The notes under the pieces: generated by a model
Database searches by the model: none
Told to the model about the DNA's origin: nothing
The model's input: only the letters and a program-made list of their open reading frames with translations
From: Promicromonospora panici
GTDB lineage: Bacteria; Actinomycetota; Actinomycetes; Actinomycetales; Cellulomonadaceae
Length of the DNA: 64,000 bases
Direction of reading: 5' to 3'
NCBI RefSeq assembly: GCF_900608595.1
Contig: NZ_UWYY01000027.1
Span: 1 to 64,000 of the forward strand
Made by a program: the position numbers and the translations under genes
Part shown: positions 52,258 through 63,954 of the stretch, piece by piece
Position numbering within the stretch: position 1 is the first letter of the stretch
How the letters are laid out: each line of letters starts with the position of its first letter

Positions 52258-53193
52258 TCACTGCGGATTCTGGTTGTTGACCGTGGCCGTCTTCAGCGCG
52301 CCGACCGAGAGGTCGTGCTTCTCGAGGATCTCGGCGTATGTGCCGTCGTCGATCAAGCTCTGCAGTGAAGCCTGGTAGGCCCGAACCATCTCGACGTCAC
52401 CCTTGAGGAACCGGAAGCCCAGCGGCGTCGGGTTGATGACCTCGGTGTTCGCCACCTCGAAGACGTCACCCGAGCCGACCTGCTTCGCGTTGTAGGCACC
52501 CGTCGACCACTGGGTGAGCTCGGCGTCCGCCTTGCCCGCCTGGACCTGCGCCAGCGCATCGGCGTCGGTGCCGAACGGCATGATCGTGACCGGCTTGGCC
52601 TTGCATTCGTTCTCGTTGAGCGCGATCAGCGCCGACTGCTGCGACGTGTAGTCCTCCACCGCCGTGCCACCGAGAACGGCGACCTTGCGGCCGCACAGGT
52701 CCTTGAGCGTCTTGATCCCGTCGGGGTTGCCGGCCGGGACCATGATCGCGTCGCTGTCGTTGTAGTAGTCCACGAAGTCGGACTCGACCTGACGCTCGGC
52801 GGTGTCCGACATGGCGGCAGCAACGACGTCGACGTTGCTCGCATACAGCTCGTCGATCAGCGAGTCCCACGGCATGTCATGGAACGTGTACTTCAGACCC
52901 AGCCGGTCCGAGGCAGCGTCGAACAGGTCGATCTCGAACCCGACGATGCGTCCGGCCTCATTCGTGTACTCGAAGGGCGGGTAGCCCGATTCCGTACCGA
53001 CCGTGATGCGCGTGGACTCGGCTCGCAGTTCGCCGGGCAGCAGAGCGCGCAGCTCGGCGTTCACCTCGACCTCCTGTCCGTCACCCTCCGCCGCTTGCGG
53101 CGATTCGAGCGAGCAGCCAGCCACCAGGGCTCCGAGAGCGGTTGCTGCCGCTACTGAGCCGATGACCGCACGCATGCGGTGTCCGAGAGCCAT
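52258..53193 (-). CDS. Amino-acid ABC transporter substrate-binding lipoprotein (family 3), orphan
   Basis: The 311-residue lipoprotein starts at ATG 53193 (MALGHRMRAVIG), with GGAGG upstream. Lipobox is LVAGC. Family 3 marks are ITVGTESGYPPFEYTNEAGRIVGFEIDLFDAASDRLGLKYTF and DFVDYYNDSDAIMVPAGN. Permease and ATPase genes are absent, so it must share a transporter encoded elsewhere or act as a sensor. A single-gene unit between a promoter and a hairpin. Confidence 0.9.
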   Translation of the reverse strand: MALGHRMRAVIGSVAAATALGALVAGCSLESPQAAEGDGQEVEVNAELRALLPGELRAESTRITVGTESGYPPFEYTNEAGRIVGFEIDLFDAASDRLGLKYTFHDMPWDSLIDELYASNVDVVAAAMSDTAERQVESDFVDYYNDSDAIMVPAGNPDGIKTLKDLCGRKVAVLGGTAVEDYTSQQSALIALNENECKAKPVTIMPFGTDADALAQVQAGKADAELTQWSTGAYNAKQVGSGDVFEVANTEVINPTPLGFRFLKGDVEMVRAYQASLQSLIDDGTYAEILEKHDLSVGALKTATVNNQNPQ

Positions 53194-53244
53194 GCGGGGT
53201 CCTCCACACAAAAAAGACATGATGAGCGAGTTACGCGGGTGGAG

Positions 53245-53273
53245 CCTATACGGTCCTGGCAAGTTACTGTGAA
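53245..53273 (-). promoter_or_regulatory. Promoter of the orphan binding-protein gene
   Basis: On the minus strand TTCACA (53273-53268) and TATAGG (53250-53245) are separated by 17 bp. The gene start is 52 bp downstream. The spacing is ideal for a housekeeping sigma factor; both hexamers are partial matches. Confidence 0.5.
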
Positions 53274-53325
53274 TTCGAGTTTCACCTACGCCCACCGTGA
53301 GGGACACAGCGGGGCGGACACTCGG

Positions 53326-56946
<3,621 letters not shown>

Positions 56947-57103
56947 GGAGATCTGTCCTTCGATGGCGCACGACTACGGGCCCTTCACGGGCATGACCCG
57001 GGGTACGGGTCACGAGTGAGGGGCTGGACCCAGGCTACTCCCGGCCACCGACAGTGCTTGCTCGTCGCCTTTGTGTCACACCCGGCACGTACGATGACCG
57101 GCG

Positions 57104-58207
57104 ATGTTCACCCCACCCGGAACCCCGCGGCACGCGGGCCGGTCGGAACCGGGGCGCGACGCCGCCGTCGGGCACCGCACCCCCGTCCGCCTCGCCTGGC
57201 CCGACACCGCCCGCGGCCTCGCCATCGGCCTCGTCGTGCTCTACCACGCGACCAACTGGACGTGGTCGACCGGGTACGAGGTGGGCGTCCTGCGCGAGAT
57301 CAACGAGACGCTGCGCAGCCTGCGGATGCCCCTGTTCTTCGCGGTCGCGGGCATGTTCGCCGCGAAGTGGGTGGCGGCGTCGTGGTCCCGCCTCGCCCGC
57401 GGCAAGCTGCTCTACTTCGCCTGGGTCTTTGTCCTGTGGGAGCCGATCTCCCTGGTGGTCCGCCTGCTCACCGGCTACTACCAGGTGCCCGACGCCGACT
57501 GGGGGACCCTCGCGCACGAACTCGCCTGGTCGCCGCTGATACCCCGCTCCGAGCTGTGGTTCATCTGGACGCTCGCGGCGTTCTTCGTGATCGCGCGGGC
57601 CCTGCGCCGGGTTCCGGTCCCGGTTCAGCTGGTGCTGGCCGCCGGCGTGAGCGGGTGGGCACTGGCCGGCTGGGAGCCGGAGACCATTGCGTGGCGGGGT
57701 ACCGCCCAGTTTGTGCTGTTCTTCCTGGCCGGGCTGCACCTGCGACCGCTGTTCGAGCGGTTCGCCGAGCGGGTCACCTGGCTCTGGGCGCTGGGCGCCG
57801 TCGCCGTCTGGCTCGGGATCCAGGTCACCGTGCGCGAGCTCGACCTCGCCGGCGTCCCCGGGTTCTACCTGCTGGCCAACATCGCGGGGGTCCCGGCGGG
57901 CGTGGCGGTGAGCGCCCTGGCCTCCCGGGCACCCGGCACGCGGTATCTGCCCAGGTCACTCGGGTTGCAGTGGCTCGGCGCACGGACGCTGCCGGTGTTC
58001 GTCACGCACACGTCCGTGGTGCTCGCGCTGCTCTCGGTGCTGTGGCGGAACGGCATCTGGATCCCCGCGCCGCAGTCGCAGTGGCTGCCGGTCGCGCTCT
58101 GGGTGGCGGCGATCGCCGTCGGGCTGGGGCTAGGTTCGCTGGCGCCGCGGATCGGGGCGCGCTGGCTGTTCGCCCCGCCGCGCCGCCTGACGGACTCGGG
58201 CGGCTGA
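57104..58207 (+). CDS. Acyltransferase 3 family membrane protein
   Basis: The 367-residue protein has about ten membrane helices. WPDTARGLAIGLVVLYHATNW carries the key His of acyltransferase 3 enzymes, followed by RMPLFFAVAGMFAAKW. ELWFIWTLAAFFVIARAL marks the second block. These enzymes O-acetylate or O-acylate surface sugars or lipids. The acceptor is unknown. Convergent with the MerR-clamp gene. Confidence 0.88.
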   Translation: MFTPPGTPRHAGRSEPGRDAAVGHRTPVRLAWPDTARGLAIGLVVLYHATNWTWSTGYEVGVLREINETLRSLRMPLFFAVAGMFAAKWVAASWSRLARGKLLYFAWVFVLWEPISLVVRLLTGYYQVPDADWGTLAHELAWSPLIPRSELWFIWTLAAFFVIARALRRVPVPVQLVLAAGVSGWALAGWEPETIAWRGTAQFVLFFLAGLHLRPLFERFAERVTWLWALGAVAVWLGIQVTVRELDLAGVPGFYLLANIAGVPAGVAVSALASRAPGTRYLPRSLGLQWLGARTLPVFVTHTSVVLALLSVLWRNGIWIPAPQSQWLPVALWVAAIAVGLGLGSLAPRIGARWLFAPPRRLTDSGG

Positions 58208-58223
58208 TACCCGAACTCCTAGC

Positions 58224-58269
58224 GGAACAAAGCGCATACAGATCGAGCTAGCTGTATGCGTTTTGTTCC
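58224..58269. terminator. Hairpin between convergent acyltransferase and MerR-clamp genes
   Basis: GGAACAAA-CGCATACAG and complement form a near-perfect stem with a 10-nt loop; the MerR-clamp stop (58250-58248) is in the loop. A bidirectional terminator is likely. Confidence 0.78.
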
Positions 58270-59327
58270 AGCCGGAGCCGGACCGGCATGAGCAGGCTTC
58301 GGTCCTCCGGGCGGTCCTGGCGCGCCACCGCCAGAACCCGACGTGCCGCGTCGAGAGACAGCACTACGTCGTCCCCGCCCGTCGCCGCGAGCGCCTCCAG
58401 CAGGTAGGCGCGGTCGTACGCCACCGCGCCCGGCACGCTCGGTTGCACGACGTCGACGCCGCGGTCTCCCAGCAGCACCGCCACGACGTCGGGCCTGGCT
58501 CGGTCGACAGCCGGGTCCCGGTCCACAACCCGGCTGACCAGGTCTGATGCCGGAATGCGCACCTCTCGGGTCCAGGTTGCCCGCAGCAGCGTCCGGTAGT
58601 CCGGGTACTCAGCCGCGACCGGCTCGGCCACGACCGGCTCCGCCCCAGGAGCACTGAACGAGACCCGGTCGGCGCGCATCTCGACCGACAACCCGACGGC
58701 GCCGGGCGACCCGCCCTCCCTGTCGGGCAAGGACTCCAGGACCGACGGCGGCACGACCACCTGTATCGGCGGCCCGTCGAGGCGCTCCACCGGCATCGAG
58801 GCGACAGCGAGCCGGGCGCGGTCGCAGGCCACCAGCCGCAGCACGCCGGCGGAGCAGTCGAGCAGGATGCCGGTCAGCGCGGGCCAGGCTTGGTCGGATG
58901 CCACGGCGTAGCGGACCGCGGCGAGCGCTTGCGTAAGATCCGCGGCGGACACCTCGAAGCGAGTGACAGGCAGGTCGGCGAGGAGCTCGCGGGCGTCGGA
59001 CAGTTGCTCCAGCGCGAGGGCGAACCGCGATTCGAGCGCGTGAAGGTGCCGGTCCAGCACGGTCAGCGCCTCGTCCGGCCGGTGGCGGCTCGCGAGCACC
59101 TCGGTGATGTCGGCCAGCGGCATCTCGACCTGGCGCAGCCGCGCGATCAGACTGGCCTGGCTCACTTGCTCGCTGGAGTACCAGCGGTAGCCGGTGACGG
59201 GGTCGCACCACGCAGGGCGGAGGACACCCGCGGCGTCGTAGAAGCGAAGTGCGCTCACCGGGAGCCCGCTTCTCCGCGCCACCGCGCCGATGCCGTGGAG
59301 GTGTTCGTGCATGGGTTCACTGTGCAC
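58248..59327 (-). CDS. MerR-type regulator fused to DNA polymerase sliding-clamp (DnaN) domains II-III
   Basis: The 359-residue protein has a MerR winged helix at 11-80 (GIGAVARRSGLPVSALRFYDAAGVLRPAW...GYRWYSSEQV) and a coiled helix at 85-118. From 124 it matches DnaN: domain II 124-240 (ALAAVRYAVASDQAWPALTGILLD, LRLVACDRARLAVASMPV) and domain III 241-352 (YPDYRTLL, VAYDRAYLLEALAATGG, ending LLMPVRL). Clamp domain I is missing, replaced by the MerR part. Residues of the clamp peptide pocket are partly kept (Arg172-Leu173, Pro242, Met347-Pro348). GTG 59327 overlaps the MFS gene by 11 bp; ATG 59312 is the alternative. Ligand unknown. Confidence 0.8.
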   Translation of the reverse strand: MHSEPMHEHLHGIGAVARRSGLPVSALRFYDAAGVLRPAWCDPVTGYRWYSSEQVSQASLIARLRQVEMPLADITEVLASRHRPDEALTVLDRHLHALESRFALALEQLSDARELLADLPVTRFEVSAADLTQALAAVRYAVASDQAWPALTGILLDCSAGVLRLVACDRARLAVASMPVERLDGPPIQVVVPPSVLESLPDREGGSPGAVGLSVEMRADRVSFSAPGAEPVVAEPVAAEYPDYRTLLRATWTREVRIPASDLVSRVVDRDPAVDRARPDVVAVLLGDRGVDVVQPSVPGAVAYDRAYLLEALAATGGDDVVLSLDAARRVLAVARQDRPEDRSLLMPVRLRLEQNAYS

Positions 59328-60603
59328 CCTCGACCTGATCGAGGGTCAACCGCCGCAGGGCTGTCGCACCCCCGGCCGCACAAGCGAGCAGCCCCAGCGC
59401 GCAGACACCCCCGGCGACGGCTGGCGACGTCGCACTCGCGAGAGCGCCCAGCGCCGGGTTGGTGATCGTCAGGGCCAGGACCTGCACCAACCCCACCAGC
59501 GCCTGCACACGCGCGAGGTGCGTACGCGGGGCGGAGCCGAGCACCACCGGTGCGAGGTGGGCGGTGAACAGCCCACTGCCGACCCCTACGGCAAACCCCA
59601 TGGCAGTCGCCGCCACGACGGTCGGCCATCCCGAGGCCGCGCCGACGGGGATCGAAGCCGCGGCCACCAGCCCAGCCTGCCCCAGTGCCGCGGCGACGAG
59701 CCCACCCGACGCCGCCACACCAGGCCTCCGCGAACCACCGCGCCGCGCGACGACCGCGGTGACCAGGACGATGCCCGCCCCCTGAGCCCCCATGACCATC
59801 CCCGCGGCCGACGCGTCCCATCCGGCGTGGCGCGCCAGGAGCGGAAGCACAAGAGACGTGGTCGGCAGGAGGAACGCGGCGGCTCCGCCGGTCAGCCCCA
59901 GCGCAGCTGGTAGGCCTGGCGTCCGGCGCACCACGCGCACGCCGTCGAGGGCCGCCCGCCACACCGGTACACCCGGGTCCGACGACGGCGTCGCGTACCG
60001 GGGCCGGACCAGCAGCAGGACGACAAGCACAACCAGGAACGTGCCTGCGTCTAGCAGCGCCACCGAGCCGAGGCCGCCGGCCGCCACCAGGATCCCGGCG
60101 AGCGGCGCGCCCAGCAGGAGGACCGCCTGGGCCGCACTCTGCCGCAGGGCCAGGGCCCGCGTGAGCTGCGCGTCGGCGACGAGGCGCCGTGGCATCGACC
60201 CCGCCGACGGCCGGTAGAACGCCGACACCACTCCGCGCAGCGCGCTCGCCGCGAGCAGGAGCCACAGTGGCGTACCCGCGTGCAGGACGGCGACCGCCAG
60301 CGCGAGCGACACCACGACCATCACGGCGTCGCCCGCGATCATCACGCGGCGCGCGCCGAACCGGTCTGCGACGGCCCCGCCGAGCAGGAGCAGCAGGACC
60401 GACGGCAGGCTCCCGGCCGCGAGCACCAGGCCGGCGGCGGAACCGCCGTGCTCGGCCGCCACCCAGCCGACCGCGAAGCCGAACACGACGTCGCCGAGCT
60501 GGGAGGCCGTGGTGGCGGCGAGCCACACCAGGTAGGACGCCGGGAGCGGCCCGCCCACGCCCGAGCGGTGCGGCCGGCGTCGGGCCACGTGCGATGAGGT
60601 CAT
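59317..60603 (-). CDS. MFS exporter
   Basis: The 428-residue membrane protein has about twelve helices. The MFS loop motif is GGAVADRFGARRVMIAGDAVMVV. It resembles small-drug antiporters of the MFS with 12 spans. The start is ATG 60603 (MTSSHVARRRPH). Downstream is the MerR-clamp gene in an overlap, so both come from one promoter. Several dyads sit 40-90 bp before the start and could be the MerR operator. Likely an efflux pump for the compound sensed by the MerR protein. Confidence 0.88.
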   Translation of the reverse strand: MTSSHVARRRPHRSGVGGPLPASYLVWLAATTASQLGDVVFGFAVGWVAAEHGGSAAGLVLAAGSLPSVLLLLLGGAVADRFGARRVMIAGDAVMVVVSLALAVAVLHAGTPLWLLLAASALRGVVSAFYRPSAGSMPRRLVADAQLTRALALRQSAAQAVLLLGAPLAGILVAAGGLGSVALLDAGTFLVVLVVLLLVRPRYATPSSDPGVPVWRAALDGVRVVRRTPGLPAALGLTGGAAAFLLPTTSLVLPLLARHAGWDASAAGMVMGAQGAGIVLVTAVVARRGGSRRPGVAASGGLVAAALGQAGLVAAASIPVGAASGWPTVVAATAMGFAVGVGSGLFTAHLAPVVLGSAPRTHLARVQALVGLVQVLALTITNPALGALASATSPAVAGGVCALGLLACAAGGATALRRLTLDQVEGAQ

Positions 60604-60643
60604 GTCCGGGAGCCTGCGCGCTCGACCTGCGCGAGGGTCCAGC

Positions 60644-60690
60644 CACGTGTCAGACGTGTGGGTCACTCGGGTGACCTGTACGTGACAGGT
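60644..60690. promoter_or_regulatory. Dyad cluster upstream of the MFS-MerR operon
   Basis: ACCTGTACGTGACAGGT (60674-60690) is a 6+6 dyad with 5-nt centre. GGTCACTCGGGTGACC (60661-60676) touches it. CACGT-N5-ACGTG lies at 60644-60658. MerR proteins bind dyads in promoter spacers, so the first is the best candidate. Confidence 0.55.
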
Positions 60691-60709
60691 TGAATCGGGC
60701 AAAGGGCTC

Positions 60710-60765
60710 TTGACCGATATCTACCCTCTGGGTGATCTTCCTGTTACTGTGTGGCACTCAGTAAC
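60710..60765 (+). promoter_or_regulatory. Promoter and inverted repeat before the dipeptidase-like gene
   Basis: TTGACC (60710-60715), 17 bp, then TGATCT (60733-60738) is a possible promoter. GTTACTG (60743-60749) and CAGTAAC (60759-60765) form a perfect inverted repeat over the expected transcription start, an operator or leader hairpin. Confidence 0.4.
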
Positions 60766-60826
60766 GGCAACGACGCCGTCACGACCAGGCGGGTCCCCGG
60801 CCTCGCCCCGGCCAGCGGGAGGTCTC

Positions 60827-62527
60827 GTGCAACGCCTGCGACGCATCAGACAGACGGCAGTTCTCGTGACGGCCATGACCGCGGCCTCCCTCAGCGCGGC
60901 GGCGCTGGTACCGGCGTCGGCCACGAACGCGGACACCGGACCGCGACCCGCCGCCGTCACCACAGCGGCACTGGCCGAACCCACACTCCCCAGCCCGGAG
61001 TCCGAGGTCAACGTCACCGGCACGCCCTTCACCGGCACCCGGCCCGACGGGACCGTGTACGGCCTGATCGACGCGCACAGCCACCTGTTCATGCAGGACG
61101 GCATGGGGGGAGCGGCTCTCTGCGGCAAGGTCTTCTCGGAGGACGGGATCGAGACGGCGCTGCGCGACTGCCTGTCGCACGAGCCGCACGGCCTCGGTGC
61201 CCTGCTGGAGAACCTCACCCGCGACGGCTCCCCCATCGGCACGCACGACACGACTGGCTGGCCCACCTTCGCCGACTGGCCGGCCCACGACTCCCTCACG
61301 CATCAGCAGATGTACTACCGCTGGGTCGAGCGGGCCTGGCGCGGTGGGCAGCGCGTGCTCGTCAACGACCTCGTCACCAACGGGCTCCTGTGCAGCATCA
61401 ACCCGGGCACGCACCAGAGCTGTGACGAGATGACGGCGATCCGCCGCCAGGCGCAGGACACCTACGACCTGCAGGCGTACGTCGACGCTCAGTACGGCGG
61501 ACCGGGCCGCGGCTGGTTCCGCATAGTGACCAGCAGCGAGGAGGCTCGGCAGGTGATCGAGGAGGGCAAGCTCGCCGTCGTGCTCGGCGTCGAGACGTCG
61601 GAGCCGTTCGGCTGCAAGCAGACCCTCCGGATTCCCAACTGCTCCCGGGCCGACATCGACGCGGGCCTCGACGAGCTGTACGACCTCGGCGTCCGCTCGA
61701 TGTACCTGTGCCACAAGTTCGACAACGCGCTGTGCGGCGTGCGGTTCGACGAAGGGTCCATGGGCACGATCATCAACGCCGGCCAGTTCCTCTCCACCGG
61801 CACGTGGTGGGACGCGCGCTCCTGCCCCGCGGACCAGCCGCACGACCACAATCCAGGCAACGGCGAGCTCCCGCCCGCACTGGAGGACGACCTCCCGCCT
61901 GTCCTGCCCCTCTACCCGCCGGGGACACTCTGCAACACGCACGGCCTGAGCGGGCTCGGTGCCTACGCCGTCCGCGGTCTGGTCGAGCGGAATATGATGG
62001 TCGAGATCGACCACATGAGCGCGAAGGCCGCCGACCAGACGCTCGACATCCTCGAGGAGACCGACTACCCCGGTGTCCTGTCGACGCACTCCTGGATGGA
62101 CGAGCGCTACCTCGACCGCCTCTACGACCTCGGCGGGTTCGCCACGATCTACGGGCACGCCGCGCACGAGTTCGTCGAGGAATACAACCGCACCGCGCCC
62201 GTACGCGACAGGTACGGCGCGGGGATCGGGTTCGGTTTCGACATGAACGGGTTCGGCGGCACGCCGCCGCCCCGGGCGGACGTCGCAGCGAACTCCGTCA
62301 CCTACCCGTTCCGGTCCTTCGACGGCGGCACGCTCCTCGACCGGCAGACCACCGGTCAGCGCACCTGGGACGTCAACGTCGACGGCGTCGCGCACTACGG
62401 CCTGGTGCCCGACTACGTCGAGGACCTGCGCCTCGTGGGCGGCCAGGACCTCATCGACGACCTGGCCCGCGGCCCGGAGAGCTACCTGACGACGTGGGCG
62501 GGAGCCGAGGCGGCCCCGCCGAGGTAG
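60827..62527 (+). CDS. Secreted metal-dependent hydrolase (membrane-dipeptidase/amidohydrolase-like)
   Basis: The 566-residue protein starts at GTG 60827, chosen because GGGAGG lies 5 bases upstream. The signal peptide is VQRLRRIRQTAVLVTAMTAASLSAAALVPASA. IDAHSHLF gives the first metal site; MVEIDHMSAKAADQTLDILEETDYPGVLSTHSW resembles the M19 second-half histidines. Large insertions rich in Cys and Pro (CGKVF, CLSHEP, CSINPGTHQSC) suggest disulfides. Substrate could be a dipeptide or amide. The last residues PPR and the TAG stop are provided by the GTTCTACCTCG repeat. Confidence 0.72.
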   Translation: MQRLRRIRQTAVLVTAMTAASLSAAALVPASATNADTGPRPAAVTTAALAEPTLPSPESEVNVTGTPFTGTRPDGTVYGLIDAHSHLFMQDGMGGAALCGKVFSEDGIETALRDCLSHEPHGLGALLENLTRDGSPIGTHDTTGWPTFADWPAHDSLTHQQMYYRWVERAWRGGQRVLVNDLVTNGLLCSINPGTHQSCDEMTAIRRQAQDTYDLQAYVDAQYGGPGRGWFRIVTSSEEARQVIEEGKLAVVLGVETSEPFGCKQTLRIPNCSRADIDAGLDELYDLGVRSMYLCHKFDNALCGVRFDEGSMGTIINAGQFLSTGTWWDARSCPADQPHDHNPGNGELPPALEDDLPPVLPLYPPGTLCNTHGLSGLGAYAVRGLVERNMMVEIDHMSAKAADQTLDILEETDYPGVLSTHSWMDERYLDRLYDLGGFATIYGHAAHEFVEEYNRTAPVRDRYGAGIGFGFDMNGFGGTPPPRADVAANSVTYPFRSFDGGTLLDRQTTGQRTWDVNVDGVAHYGLVPDYVEDLRLVGGQDLIDDLARGPESYLTTWAGAEAAPPR

Positions 62528-62638
62528 AACTGCAGCGAAGTAGAACCGCAGCGCGTGCTGCGGTTCTACCTCGCCAGAGTTCTACCTCGCTGCAGTTCTA
62601 CCTCGCTGCAGTTCTACCTCGCTGCAGTTCTACCTCGG
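62521..62638. repeat. Compound palindrome, GTTCTACCTCG family copy 3, with 16-bp tandem units
   Basis: GAGGTAGAACTGCAGCGA and GTAGAACCGCAGC pair with the right side. Three exact tandem copies of CTGCAGTTCTACCTCG lie at 62590-62637. The stops of both convergent genes (62525-62527 and 62632-62630) are inside. Likely terminator. Confidence 0.85.
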
Positions 62639-63238
62639 CGCGCTCGTGTGGAACTTGCCCTGGGCGGCCAGCAGGCCCTCGGTGACCAGCAGCTCGACGG
62701 CGTCCGCGGCGTCGTCCACCAGGATCGGGAGGTCCTTCTTCTCCGTGCCGGAGAAGTCCCTGAGCACGTGGTCAGCCGTGTCCATGCGGCCCGGCGGGCG
62801 GCCGACGCCGACCCGGACCCGGTAGTAGTCCTTGGTCCCGAGCGCCTTGGTGGTGTCGCGCAGCCCGTTGTGGCCACCCTCGCCGCCGCCGATCTTCAGC
62901 TTGATCGTGTCGAAGGGGATGTCCACCTCGTCGTGCACCATGACCACCTGGTCGGGGTCGACGTCGTAGTACTTGGCGAGCGCGCTGACCGGGCCGCCCG
63001 AGACGTTCATGTACGTGGTCGGCTTGGCCAGGATCACGCGTGGCCCGGGCGCACCGCCCGGCAGAACACCGAGCCGTCCCTCGGCGACGACAGCCTGCGC
63101 CCGCGGGTGCTTGGAGAAGCGAGCGCCGGTGCGCTCGGCGAGCAGGTCCAGCACCATCTGACCCACGTTGTGCCGGTTGCCGGCGTACTTCGGTCCGGGG
63201 TTGCCGAGCCCGACGACGAGCCAAGCCCGGTCACTCAT
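62630..63238 (-). CDS. pth: Peptidyl-tRNA hydrolase
   Basis: The 202-residue enzyme releases tRNA from stalled peptidyl-tRNA. Marks: VVGLGNPGPKYAGNRHNVGQM with catalytic His23, KPTTYMNVSGGPV, VHDEVDIPF and GGGEGGHNGLRD. The C-terminal SAPR and TAG come from the repeat. Co-directional with rplY upstream; gap 110 bp with a hairpin. Confidence 0.96.
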   Translation of the reverse strand: MSDRAWLVVGLGNPGPKYAGNRHNVGQMVLDLLAERTGARFSKHPRAQAVVAEGRLGVLPGGAPGPRVILAKPTTYMNVSGGPVSALAKYYDVDPDQVVMVHDEVDIPFDTIKLKIGGGEGGHNGLRDTTKALGTKDYYRVRVGVGRPPGRMDTADHVLRDFSGTEKKDLPILVDDAADAVELLVTEGLLAAQGKFHTSAPR

Positions 63239-63270
63239 ATCGCGTTTCCCTTACACGTCGGGTGAGCGGT

Positions 63271-63326
63271 CGGCAGACCGTCAGGTGATCGGCAGCTGGA
63301 GCTACCGATCACCTGACGATCTGCCG
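63271..63326. terminator. Hairpin between rplY and pth
   Basis: GTCAGGTGATCGG and CCGATCACCTGAC form a 13-bp perfect stem with 12-nt loop, extended by CGGCAGA/TCTGCCG. It follows the rplY stop by 22 bp. Terminator or attenuator. Confidence 0.78.
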
Positions 63327-63348
63327 ACTACTCGGGGTACAGAGAGGG

Positions 63349-63954
63349 TCAGCTCTCCGAGGACGCCTCGGCGGGCGACTCGGCGGACGCTGCCGACTCC
63401 TCCTCCGGGCTGGCCTCGCCGCGCGGCTCGGTGACGAGCACGACGACGGCCTTGGGGTCGGTGAGCAGGGTCGAACCCTCCGGGAGCGTGACCTCGTCGG
63501 CGTGGATCTGCGAGCCGGACTCGAGGCCCTCGATGGAGACCTCGACGGACTCCGGCAGGTGCGTGGCCTCGGCCTCGACCGACAGCGTCTGCTCCTCGAC
63601 GAGGTGGATGGTGCCGGGGGCCGACTCGCCCACGATGTTCACGGAGATGTCGACGGTGATCTTCTCGCCGGCGCGCACGACCTGCAGGTCGATGTGCTCG
63701 ATGACGTTGCGGACCGGGTCGCGCTGGACGTCCTTGGCGACGGCCAGCTGACCCTTGCCGTCCACCTCGATGTTGAGCAGCACGTTGGTCTGACGCAGCG
63801 CCAGCATGGACTCGTGGCCCGGCAGCGTCACGTGCACGGGGTCGCCGCCGTGCCCGTACAGGACGGCGGGAATCTTGTTGTCACGGCGGATGCGGCGGGC
63901 CGCGCCCTTGCCGAACTCGGTACGGGCCTCGGCGGCGAGCTTGATCTCGGCCAT
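63349..63954 (-). CDS. rplY: 50S ribosomal protein L25 (general stress protein Ctc)
   Basis: The 201-residue protein has the bL25 domain at about 1-90 (AEARTEFGKGAARRIRRDNKIPAVLYGHGGDPVHVTLPGHE) and the Ctc beta-domain, then an acidic Ser/Glu/Ala tail. It binds 5S rRNA. AGGAGTG precedes the ATG. In actinobacteria it is usually after prs and before pth, and here it is the first gene at the right edge. Confidence 0.96.
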   Translation of the reverse strand: MAEIKLAAEARTEFGKGAARRIRRDNKIPAVLYGHGGDPVHVTLPGHESMLALRQTNVLLNIEVDGKGQLAVAKDVQRDPVRNVIEHIDLQVVRAGEKITVDISVNIVGESAPGTIHLVEEQTLSVEAEATHLPESVEVSIEGLESGSQIHADEVTLPEGSTLLTDPKAVVVLVTEPRGEASPEEESAASAESPAEASSES

